This document shows positions 1 through 8,280 of a stretch of DNA of 12,390 nt, piece after piece. Each line of letters begins with the position of its first letter. Position 1 is the first letter of the stretch. The position numbers were made by a program, and so were the translations under genes. This stretch comes from Jimgerdemannia flammicorona (lineage: Eukaryota; Mucoromycota; Endogonomycetes; Endogonales; Endogonaceae), in the NCBI GenBank assembly GCA_003990745.1, contig RBNI01005573.1, forward strand, positions 1-12,390. The letters run 5' to 3'. Under the pieces are notes generated by a model that saw only the letters and a list, made by a program, of their open reading frames with translations, was not told where the DNA came from and did no database searches.

Positions 1-323
1 CAAATTCTCTCCACTAAGCAGCATCTCCGACCCCCCTGCAGCCCCCAACCAAGCCACCAGCCTGTTAAAGTGTCTTCCATAAGCCTACGCCACTGCACCA
101 ACCAGTCCCCCAATCCCTGCCTGCTACTATTCTCAAAAACAAATAGCCAGTAACTGGCCAGTCCTACCCAAATAGCCAATGCCCAGCCCAAAGTAATCCA
201 CTCCTTCTCTATCCCCCCTACCAATCTGTCCCTCAAGTCCTCCCACCTCCCTCTTACTTCATTTCTCCTTTGCCGTACCCCCAAGCATTCCCCAATTGCA
301 TGCTAAAAATCCCCCAACACCTC

Positions 324-395
324 ACACTCTCCAAGCCAATGTTCAGGTGTCTGTATCCAACCCCCCTCCTGCCCTACATTATGGCACTCCTCACA
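324..395 (-). other. CCHC zinc finger near the C-terminus of LINE ORF2 (copy 1)
   Basis: In the second ORF2 frame a CEEC pair (Cys codons at 393-395 and 384-386) is followed by HWLGEC (His at 339-341, Cys at 324-326), giving C-x2-C and H-x4-C spacing. The same motif is present in copy 2 as CEEC and HWLREC. A Cys/His finger after the RT is a known feature of many LINE ORF2 proteins and of plant and fungal L1-like elements, where it is thought to help bind RNA. Confidence 0.75.
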
Positions 396-1229
396 GTCAA
401 AGCAGCCCCCTATGATAAGGTGCCCTGAGCGAAAGTTGAGCATCACATTCCTCCGCAGCATGCACCACCAGACCACTCAGTACTTTGGTGGCATCCACTT
501 TCTCACTGCAGTACTCCAAGTCCAAACACTGTGTCAGTCCCACTCTTCGCCGATTCCAACTCCTTGCCAGCCGCTAGGCCACAGATCCTGACCTGGTCCC
601 CTTTGGCATTCCATTCCATCACCAATGTCAAACTCAATTAAAGGAGTACCATCCAGCAGTATACGATCCCATCTCCACATCGCCGGGTCCCAATCCTCCT
701 CTCCTTCATTCCCCTGCCAACGAATTCCAATGTGATGCACCCTCTCTGCTATTCTCCACCAAAATCCTCTATAACGCAGATGCTTAGTATCCTGAAGACC
801 AACTAATGCGAGGAGATCCCCAGTTGTGCCCCTTGGTGAAGTCTGCCTCTCTCAGATCTTCTATAGCAGAGGGACCCAGCCACCTCCTCTCAATTCCACT
901 GCCCTCTTTAGCCACCATGCTCGCAAGCAATGTAACCATTTCGGGAAGTCAACCAGCCCAAGCCCACCTCTCACCACCGGTAGAGACAAGGTCTCCCAAC
1001 CAATCTGACTCCACCTTTCAGCCCAAATCCATCCCTTCGCTGACTTCACCAATCTCTTCACCACCCAAGCTGGGAAGTCCAGATAATAGGCTAGGTACCA
1101 CAACTTTGGCAGCCAGTAGACATTCAAAATTGAGATCCGTCCTGCTAGAGAAAAATGTCTTCCCCCCCAACTCCGCAGGGCCTCCTCCCAGATTCCAATC
1201 CTCTGCTCCCACTAGAGCCTGGGCAGAAC

Positions 1230-2245
1230 AGACCCATAGACTGACAGATAGATGCCCAAGTACCACACTGCTTCACCAGTTGGGACGATTGTTCCTATAA
1301 CCTCCCCTCCCACCAGACCATTGCCGAGCACCATTGTTTCACACTTATGCCAATTCAACTTTACTCCCAAGTTCTCCTCATACCACTCCACAGTCTTCTT
1401 GAGCTCATCAACATCAGCAATTGAATCCAAACCAACCACCATGTCGTCTGCAAAGGCCCCAACTTTCCAACTATGCCAAAAATAGAGAGTCCTTCTATCC
1501 TCTGCCTAATTCTATCCATAAGGGGTTCCAGAGAAAGAGCATACAAAATGGGGGACAGTGGGTCCCCCTAGGGCACCCCCCTGCCCAAGGGGAATGCTAC
1601 CCCTCTATGACCATTGCATATGAGTGCAGCCCTACTCCCTTCCAGTAGGCTGACCATTGCTGACCGGAATTGGAACAGAACCCCCATCCTATCCAGAACT
1701 TTCGCCAGCCAGACTCTTTACACCTGGTCATAAGCCTTCTCCTGGTCCAAGAAGACTAGATGCCCATCCAGTCCACAGGCCCTTGCCCCTTCAATAATGT
1801 CATGTACCCAGGCAGTGCCATCTCTGATGAGCCGACTGCCCACAAATCCCCTCTGCTCAATACTCACAACTTGCTGGGCCACCTTCTGTAGTCTCGCCAC
1901 CACCACATTAGTCACCAACTTCCTGTCCATATCTAGCAACATTATCGGCCACCAGTTCTTCCAATCCTCCCACCTTCCCTTGTTTTTATAAAGTAGCATC
2001 ACCAGTCCAAGGTCCTGCTCCCCCACCCACCTCCCAGTCTGTAGTATAGAGTCGCACAATGCTGTCATCTCTCTCATCACCCCTGAGACTCCAACCATTT
2101 GCTTCCAAAAGTCCCAGGGCAGACCATCCTCTCCAGATGCTGTACCTGGCATTGTCGTGGCAAGAACCTGATGGATCTCATCTTCCTGTACTGGTATCAC
2201 TAAGTCATCTAGCCCCTCGACATGTGGTGGGTACCAATCCTCCAA
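1230..2245 (-). other. Reverse transcriptase domain of LINE ORF2
   Basis: Palm and finger motifs of LINE reverse transcriptase are readable. They include SGEDGLPWDFWK, the block WWPIMLLDMDRKLV (usual form W-R-P-I-S-L-L-N), SIEQRGFVGSR, VFLDQEKAYDQV (usual F-x-D-x-x-K-A-Y/F-D), then GVP-stop-GDPLSP-ILYALSLEPL, and the catalytic FADD at 1443-1454. The Asp residues of motifs A and C are kept. The Gln of the GVPQGDPLSP motif is replaced by TAG (1568-1570). A one-base frameshift lies just upstream of FADD. After FADD, the sequence GVKLNWHKCETMVLG fits the next RT motif. Confidence 0.9.
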
Positions 2246-2869
2246 TGCCCAGTCAATAGTCCCGGCATCTGCCCCACCCTCCTCCTCACTCTACAATCCA
2301 CTCCATCTCTCCTTTAGCGATCCAATAATGTCCTACACCCTACATCCCAGCATTCCATCTGAGTCTAGCACCTCTTCCCACCGTTGCTGTACCTGCCTTG
2401 TCCTAAGAGCCCTTGTAAGAAACTTGGAAGGCCTCTCCCCTTCCTCCAAATCCTGCCAGCAGAGCCTTGCCACCAAGCTCTGTACCCTTACTTCTTCCTC
2501 CTCCTGCAGCACCTGTTATAGTTCCCCAACCTCCATTTTCATCCTCAATACCCTCCAATCTTCCTCTCCTTCCAGCATTTTCAACCTTGCCCACTCCTCC
2601 AGGAGCCTAGATAATCTAGTAGAAGCCCACCACACTCTATGTCTCCTCTGCTTCCCTGCCTCCCTGCCAGCTTCACTCCAATAAATCTTGGCCATCTCCT
2701 TCATCCTCATCCACCTAACCCCCACTGAGGCACCTTCCTACCACCAGTTCTCCACTCTCTGCTGAATGTCCTTAGCCCACTCATCCCACCGGATCTTGTC
2801 ATCTAATAAAGAGGAATTGAGGCACCAATGTCCAGGCCCATCCCCACTTCCCCCAAAGTGCCCCTGTCT

Positions 2870-3562
2870 CAAAAGCCCCCAGTGATCTGACCATGGACAC
2901 CATTCTACCTCCAGTGACTTCCAAACATCTAGGCCCCAGCAGCTGGCTGTCAGAATCCAATCGATTCTCGTCCCCAGACCCTCTGCCCAATGTGTATAAA
3001 CCCTCCTATTCCCCCAGCACTCCCTCCCAGCATCCACCAGTGCACTTAGTCTCTCAACCTCCTCCCATGTCGCCAGTCCTCCACTCCTGCTCTCAGCACC
3101 TCATCCTCCATCTGTTCTATCCAATAGTATGTCCCAAACCATATTGAAATCACCCCCAAGCATATTCACCCCTGCCTCTACAAAGCTCCCACTCTCCAGT
3201 AAGCCAGTCATCCAATCGACCTGCTCACCCCACACCACAGGGCAGTAGCAGGAGCCAACGATAACTGGCTCCCAACCTGCATGAATCCACTCGCTCCAGA
3301 CTAGCCTCTTCCCCTAACTCCTCACATCCTGAATCTCCCCTCTGCCTTTCTGAACCAAAATTCCAACCTTGCCCTTCCAAACTGCCGCACCTCCCCATTC
3401 CTTTGTCCACTTCATCCTATCAGACTCAACCTCACACCTAACATCCTGCAACAGGAAGAGATCAGCCTCCAATCCCTTCATCCAAGTAAAAATGTTCCTA
3501 TGTCAAGTAGCCCCCCGTAACCCATTCACATTTAAAGAAAAAACATTGGTTGTACTGTTCAT
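2870..3562 (-). other. APE-type endonuclease domain of LINE ORF2
   Basis: The signature motifs of apurinic-like endonucleases appear in order in one frame: SLNVNGLR near the start, LFLLQDVRCE, VIVGSCYCP, LGGDFNMV (GDFN at 3143-3154), TRIDWIL (RID at 2960-2968) and WSDHWGL (SDH at 2882-2890). These residues bind metal and cut the bottom strand of the target in LINEs. The usual metal-binding Glu after Gln in the second motif is Asp here (codon 3443-3445), which may be a lesion or a family trait. Three in-frame stops (TGA, TAG, TGA) interrupt the domain. Confidence 0.88.
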
Positions 3563-3591
3563 AATGAATATGGAATGTTGTCAATCGAACT

Positions 3592-5619
3592 CTACTGCTC
3601 CATACTCCTCTCCTCCTGTGCCATGTCCAGATTGTGTTCCGCATCCACCTCCTCCTCTTCTGCCCTCTGAGCCTCCAATCCAGCCAGCAGTTCATTCATC
3701 TCTCCATCTGCCTTCTCCTCAAACTCCTCTCGGTATTCTATGCATGCCTCCTGCCAGAGCTGCAGTCCATGGTGCTTGTTCCAGCAGTATTCAGCCCTCT
3801 CTCCAGCCATGACTGCCATCTCTGCCTCCCGCTCCTTATCCACCTCATAGCCCTCCTCCTCCAGATATACTGCCAGGATTTCTGCCTTCAGTGCCATCAC
3901 CACCCCTTCCCCCTGCAAAATCCTCACCCAATGCTCATCGCTCATCACCCTCAGATCCACCTCCCCGAGCTCCTCAGCCGCCAGGTTATTCATCATTCTG
4001 CACATCCAAAGGAGGTTCCCCACCTCCTTTCCTCCAGGGGTCGCCAGCCTCCCACCATCCAGTATTGTAGTGTCAGCCCCAGCACTCGCAGCCTCATTCT
4101 ACTCCTCTAGGACGTCCACCAGTTCCTCCTCACCAACCGCCGCCACTTGTCTCCCATTTACTGCCTCCGGAACTCCAAATTGCACCCTCTGGGCCCCCTT
4201 CATTGGCACATCCTCCTCCACCCTGTTTTGTGAAGCTGGGCCCCGCCTGATGAGGGGAGTAGGTGTCGGAGAATTCTCCCATGTCTCATCTCAAACCTCC
4301 AGCATACCATTGGTATACAGGTCCTTGCCAGACATCTCCCTTTTCTCCACAGTCCCCTCCCCAGCACTTTCACCTCCCTCGCCTGCCCAGACGCTTGTGT
4401 TGACCCCCTCTGTGGCCACCACCTTGCTTGGCTCCTTCTGAGGTCCCCTTCATCTTCTCCAGAAGTTCTCTCTGCCTCTTACGCCCCTGATCACGTTCCC
4501 ACTGCACCTTGCTCACTCGAAACTGCTTCCCATCCACCACCTCCAAGTGTGTTGCCTCCTCAAAGGCCCTCCAAGCCTTTGCCCTCTGTTCCACCACACT
4601 ACTCAGCTCTTCCAGCACTTCCAATAGGTCCTCTTCCTCCTCCTCGCTCCCCTTCATCCTCATCACCTTGCATATGATCGCCCCCCAAACCATACCAGAA
4701 GGCCAGTCCCTTGCCTTCCAGTTGCCTCCTTTCCTGCCAACCGAATCCTCACATCCACATCTCCCGTCCTGAGCAAAGTCCCCTCTCAGACTCTAAATCC
4801 AATATCCACCACCTCTCCATACTCCACCATGACCTCCTCAATCCACTTCCTCATCTCCATCGCCGTCACCATGGGCACCCCTTTCACCAGCAGCTGGACC
4901 ACCCTGGGGTCCTACTTCAGACAACATGCCATTGGGACACATACCTCTCCAACCACCAATCCAACCTTCAATGTCTCCTCCAATGGTGCTACCTCCTCAA
5001 AACCCACCTCCACTCCCTCCAGGCCCTTCAAAAACTTCATAGATGCAGCTCCTGCCACCTGCTTAGCAATGAGCCCAAGCACCATTTTCACTGTCACTAC
5101 TAGGCCCCGGAAGCACAGTGTAACCACAAATGCCGAGATTGATTTTTTGAGCAACGGGGCCACTGCCAGACTCATTACACCATCCGCCAAGTCCCCTTGT
5201 CTTCTAAGCCTCAGCCACTCAGCCTCACCATCAGCCATCACATCTGGATTTTTTTCCAGATTGACAGTCCCAACGCCATCAGTAGTCACACTCCCCCCAG
5301 CTGCTACTCCCCCCACTCCACTGCCTCCTCTTCCCAAGGCTGCCCCCCCCTGCACCGACATCATCTCCTTCTCAGTCTCCTTGCCCTTCCTCAGCCAGCC
5401 CTCCAGCCCTGACGCCTGTTGTCTCCTCTTCACCGTCTCCACAAAGCTCGCCCTCCCAGATCCAGAGCCACTGCCACCACCACTGCCTCTTCCACATCCA
5501 CCAGCCAGCAGCCCCCTCATACCCCTCCCCAGGCCTGGACCCCTCCCCACCTGCTGCCAGTCAAAAGTGCTTGGGCCACCCTGCCCAGTATGCACCTCAG
5601 GTTGCCTGATGGTCACCAT
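3592..5619 (-). pseudogene. LINE ORF1 (RNA-binding/Gag-like protein), broken
   Basis: The start ATG at 5619 sits in a good eukaryotic context (AACATGG). The first block (5619-4912) is Gly/Ser-rich at residues 30-60, then basic and charged, then a hydrophobic stretch with a possible RNA-binding fold. It ends at a TAG, but the same frame continues after it (motif VQLLVKGVPMVTAMEM) down to a TGA near 4800. After a frameshift near 4700 the frame at 4693-4370 resumes with an acidic, Lys/Glu-rich, coiled-coil-like segment (EEEEEDLLEVLEELSSVVEQ). The last block (4023-3592) is also acidic and helical, and ends just before ORF2. ORF1 proteins of LINEs bind the element RNA and form the transposition RNP. 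I could not see the CCHC knuckles common in fungal Tad-type ORF1, so the subfamily is uncertain. The assignment rests on position and composition more than on a clear domain. Confidence 0.7.
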
Positions 5620-5640
5620 GTTGTTAGTCTCTTTTCTCCA

Positions 5641-5854
5641 AAAATAATGTTGTAAGTACTCTCCAAAGGTTGTGTAACCCGAATGGTACTGGAAAGAGAG
5701 ATGTAAGCTGGCCTTCTTTCTTCAGATCTTTTCTGTCCTTGAAGAAGTCCTTATAGGGCTTTGACCAGGATGTCTTCTTTGTCATCCTTCTTATTATAGT
5801 CACTTCAGGTAGTTTCTTGTCTGACATCAAAGAATCCTTAGACTACATCTATTT

Positions 5855-5860
<6 letters not shown>
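5641..5860 (-). pseudogene. gag of element A, continuation after LINE copy 2
   Basis: Removing LINE copy 2 and one copy of its target duplication joins 7232 to 5860 in the gag frame that ends in RRSKEQI. The joined frame goes on with a few stops as FFDVRQETT, KKDDKEDILVKAL and STIRVTQPLESTYNIIF, a basic, polar region as expected between capsid and nucleocapsid. A different frame of the same stretch (5830-5624) is open for 68 codons without an obvious family match, so which frame was coding is not certain. The segment ends where LINE copy 1 begins; the rest of element A is not seen. Confidence 0.55.
5848..5860. repeat. Target-site duplication of LINE copy 2, left copy
   Basis: TCTATTTGCTCTT here is identical to 7219-7231 on the far side of LINE copy 2. 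The flanking bases (A at 5847, C at 7218) differ, so the duplication is 13 bp, or 14 if one T of the tail is counted. Confidence 0.9.

Positions 5861-5890
<30 letters not shown>
5861..5890 (-). other. Poly-A tail of LINE copy 2 (30 T on the plus strand)
   Basis: An unbroken T run follows the TCTATTTGCTCTT duplication on the plus strand. On the minus strand this is the 3' poly-A tail of LINE copy 2. Two further T belong to the duplication itself, giving 32 T in a row from 5859. Confidence 0.92.
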
Positions 5891-5893
<3 letters not shown>

Positions 5894-5935
5894 GTTACTT
5901 GGACTCCATCCTTTATTAATATGTCCATCTATCCT

Positions 5936-7218
5936 CTATATAATACACAGTGCCCCACCCCTATCTGATCCCCCTAGGCCCCCCACCCGCTCTCAATGAA
6001 AGACCACTTTGTCAAGCACCATTTCCACCCACCCACTACTCTGTCTACAGATCTCTTCTACCAGATGGTGATGTCACCCACCCTGGAGACCCCAACCAAT
6101 CCACCACTCAGTCAGTAGATCTCCCACCAATGCCTCCCACCTCAACAACTTCTCCTGTATCTCTATTCATTACCTCTTCTCAAATATAAAGAGCCAATAT
6201 CCAGCCAATCCAATCTACACTGCAATAACCCACCCTACCATGAGCCACCAATTTCTGACACCTCCCACCAGTCTAGATTTCAAATCCTCCCAGTGATCCC
6301 TCTCACTATCTGGCCTCCTTCCTACCCCCAGCCAGGCCCCTATAGCAATCCCAAAGTCTCCCAAAACCTCACACTCTCTCAGCCAATGTTCCAGTGTCTG
6401 CACAATTCCCCCAGCTTGCCCTACATTATAACACTCCTCACAATCCAGTTGGCCACTATTCACCAGATGCCTAGCCTGGAAATTCAACATAACATTCCTC
6501 TGTAACATTCACCACCAAACTACCCAGAACTTGGGAGGAAGCCACCTCTGCACCTCAGCACCCCAGGACCAGATTCCTACTCAGTTCCACTCCTCATCAA
6601 TCCCCACTGCCTGCCAACTCCTTGGTCAAAGATCCTGGCCAAGTCCCTGCTGATACTCCACTCCATTTCTAATATCAAACTCAGCAAGCAGAGTCCCCTC
6701 TAGAAGTAGTCAGTCCCATCACCACATAGTAGGGCCCCACACCACCTCTCCCTCATTGCCACACCAGTGCAGGCCTATCTGGTGTACTTCATCCACCACT
6801 CTCCACCAGAAGCCCTTATACCTCATCCACTAGCTTCTATTCAGACCCACCAGAGAGAGCAAATCTCCTGAGGACTCTCAAGGGGAGCATCTCATCTCCT
6901 ACACCTTCTGCATCAGTGGTATCCAACCTTCTCCCTGCAGCTCCACTGCCCTTTTCAACCACCAAGCTCACAGACAGTGTAGCCACTTAGGGAAATCTAC
7001 CAGACCTAGGTCTCTCCTAATTCCTGGCTCCACAAGGGTATCCCAACTGATCTGCAACCTTCTTCCTGCCTAAATCCAATCCCTAGCCAGTTTCATCAGC
7101 CTCTTCACCACCCAGGCTTAAAAGTCTAAGTGATATGCCACATACCACAGCTTGGGGAACCAGTAAACATTGGAGATCAAGACCTGCCCTGTCAGGGAGA
7201 TGTAATAACCCCTCCAAC
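5936..7218 (-). pseudogene. LINE ORF2 C-terminal fragment (copy 2)
   Basis: This fragment covers the RT thumb/connector region and the C-terminal finger. The best preserved part is 6508-6215, open for 97 codons, with RNVMLNFQARHLV, CEEC, HWLREC and a Trp-rich hydrophobic end. The stop at 6215 replaces a Trp codon seen in copy 1. Past it the frame still matches copy 1 (GYWLFIFE, then WWIGWGLQGG) with a few stops. The original ORF2 stop may therefore be the TAG at 5936-5938, about 45 bp before the poly-A tail. Upstream of 6508 the homology to copy 1 continues, but frames are broken. Confidence 0.8.
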
Positions 7219-7231
7219 TCTATTTGCTCTT
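7219..7231. repeat. Target-site duplication of LINE copy 2, right copy
   Basis: This is an exact 13-bp match to 5848-5860. It marks the 5'-truncated end of LINE copy 2 and the point where gag of element A resumes. Confidence 0.9.
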
Positions 7232-8250
7232 TAGACCTTCTGATGTCTAGGTTTTGAATATACTGAGCAATGTTCAGAAGAATTCCATTCATAAAGGTCA
7301 TTGGACCTATAATGTCTTCATTGGTAGCATTAAACTCAGCTATATATATTCTCTTCTGAATTCTTATGAAGAAGACTCTAGATAATTTTCCAAGATTTAT
7401 CTTTATCTCTATAATAGATTCTTAAGCCTTATAGTGGGGTTTGTTTCCTGTATATTTTCAATGAGCCAGTGGACCATGGCTACATATTCTAGCTCATAAG
7501 ATGATGCTGCTTGTATTTATACTGCCAGTTCTGAGTATAAGTTATTGCTGTTTGGTGGAAAATTTCCCTGGCTAGTTCTCTGAGCTGAGCCTTATAGATG
7601 GTGATTTTTCTTTCATCTGAGAGATTTCTCAGAACTACAATTCTCTCAATTCTGTCAAGAAATTCTCTAGGATCTTCCTCTGAGTATCCTGTGAAAGTTG
7701 GCAGTAGGGTGGTCATTTCATTATCACTTTCTTCTAATTCTGATTCTGGTTCAGATTCTGATTCAGATTCTGACTCTGATTCACTTTCTGAACTGTTACT
7801 GGAAATAGGGGTGCTTGGATATCTTGAAGATAGTATTATGAATCTCAGATGAAGTGGAATAAGCCTGAGTATTCTTGAAGGAGCTACTTCTAATTTGGTA
7901 AGGGCTGGTGGTAAAGGTTCAATGAGTGAGATTGGTGGGACCTCTATGGAGTATCTGGCTGCTAGATGCTGGGCTTGTGTAATAAGATATTCTAGTTCTT
8001 GTGCAAGTTCCTCAAAGTTTCCAACAGGGCTACCTATATTGTCTGGTTGATCTAGTTGGGAATTTTGAGCTGTGCTAACTTTTGGTTGGGATCCTTCTGA
8101 TACTGGGTAGTTGCCAAGTTTTGAGGTAATTACTTCTCTTTCTGTCTAAATACTGGTGATAACCAGTTCTCTTGTAGTAGTAGAGATTGGTGTTGTATCA
8201 AATATATCCAGTTTTACTATAGGTTCTTGTGAGCTGAAAAGTTTTATCAA
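7232..8250 (-). pseudogene. gag of LTR retrotransposon element A, N-terminal part and capsid; broken
   Basis: One minus-strand frame is almost open from about 8250 to 7490, with a single TAG at 8146-8148. It begins with a polar Pro/Thr/Ser-rich segment, then a helical stretch (ELAQELEYLITQAQHLAA), then an acidic (Ser-Glu)n tract at about 7730-7793. The capsid-like core follows with PTFTGYSEEDPREFLDRIE and a later KAQLRELAREI. The pattern F-x-G-x-x-E-D-P followed by L-x-G/E-x-A-R is typical of Ty3/gypsy retrotransposon Gag, which forms the virus-like particle. Near 7520 a one-base shift moves the frame to AASSYELEYVAMVHWLIENI, and another near 7430 to FNATNEDIIGPMTFMN and the end at the LINE insertion. 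No start ATG is clear at the 5' end; 7716 is an internal Met. Confidence 0.78.
7731..7793 (-). repeat. Ser-Glu dipeptide tract in gag (hexanucleotide-like repeat)
   Basis: The plus strand repeats gattct/gattca units. On the gag frame this encodes about six Ser-Glu pairs followed by related acidic residues (SESESESEPESELEES). It forms an acidic linker just before the capsid core. Such tracts grow and shrink by slippage; here it remains in frame. Confidence 0.7.
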
Positions 8251-8260
8251 TTTTTAAATC

Positions 8261-8278
8261 TTCCCAGTTAAGCCCCCA
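8261..8278 (-). promoter_or_regulatory. Candidate tRNA primer-binding site of element A
   Basis: On the minus strand the LTR ends in TTACA, then two bases (TT), then TGGGGGCTTAACTGGG. A TGG start two bases after the LTR is what is expected where the 3' CCA of a tRNA primes minus-strand DNA synthesis. I could not assign the tRNA. Confidence 0.5.
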
Positions 8279-8280
8279 AA

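Larger units (their letters stand above)
1..3562 (-). pseudogene. LINE ORF2: APE endonuclease, reverse transcriptase, C-terminal CCHC; broken, runs off window
   Basis: ORF2 makes the enzyme that nicks target DNA and copies the element RNA at the nick. From the ATG at 3562 one frame can be followed to about 1490, interrupted only by stops. A one-base shift just before the FADD motif moves it into a second frame that continues to position 1. The order is endonuclease (about 3550-2870), linker (about 2730-2250), reverse transcriptase (about 2245-1230), thumb and connector (about 1210-860) and a Cys/His finger (324-395) followed by a Trp-rich tail. Total coding length is over 1180 codons, normal for LINE ORF2. 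In-frame stops include a TGA early in the endonuclease, a TAG and a TGA further on, a TAA after the YDQV motif, a TAG at 1568-1570 and others downstream. It cannot make a working enzyme. Confidence 0.9.
1..5640 (-). mobile_element. LINE (non-LTR retrotransposon) copy 1, two ORFs, decayed, 3' end outside window
   Basis: A nearly full-length non-LTR retrotransposon reads right to left. ORF1 starts at 5619, ORF2 starts at 3562 only 29 bp after the ORF1 stop, and ORF2 runs past position 1. Comparison with copy 2 (5861-7218) suggests roughly 150 bp of the 3' end plus the poly-A tail lie outside the window. The order of ORF1, APE endonuclease, reverse transcriptase and terminal CCHC finger is that of two-ORF LINEs of the L1/Tad type. 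The sense strand is strongly G-rich and C-poor, so the proteins are rich in Gly, Glu, Val and Trp and the opposite strand carries long Pro/Ser/Thr-rich shadow frames. The 5' boundary near 5640 is set only by where LINE-like sequence gives way to gag-like sequence. Several stops and at least two frameshifts make it non-autonomous. Confidence 0.9.
5861..7218 (-). mobile_element. LINE copy 2, 5'-truncated, with poly-A tail, inserted in gag of element A
   Basis: The sequence aligns by eye with the 3' part of copy 1: its 5' end matches copy 1 near 1168 and its finger region matches 324-395. It has a 3' poly-A (T run at 5861-5890 on the plus strand) and is flanked by perfect direct repeats. These are the three hallmarks of target-primed reverse transcription: 5' truncation, a poly-A tail and a target-site duplication. 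The two copies look roughly three-quarters identical, so they belong to related but separate lineages or are old. Only one CpG (5988) remains in the whole copy. Confidence 0.92.

Noticed and set aside
806..1300. A 164-codon plus-strand open frame
   Set aside because: Antisense shadow of the LINE RT thumb/connector region, which is supported by clear LINE motifs on the minus strand.
3225..3410. Minus-strand 61-codon open frame within the endonuclease
   Set aside because: It is in a different frame from the motif-bearing endonuclease reading, so it is a shadow.
3369..4110. Plus-strand open frames of 147 and 158 codons
   Set aside because: Antisense to ORF1 and the ORF1/ORF2 junction. Low-complexity Pro/His/Ser composition fits a shadow of skewed DNA.
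4829..5647. A 272-codon plus-strand open frame rich in Pro, Ser and Thr
   Set aside because: It is antisense to LINE ORF1; the G-rich sense strand leaves few stops on the other strand. No domain is visible.
6215..6300. A possible C-terminal transmembrane helix in LINE copy 2 (W/L/V/I-rich run)
   Set aside because: The run aligns with the Trp-rich tail found after the finger in L1-like ORF2 proteins, so a membrane role is not needed to explain it.
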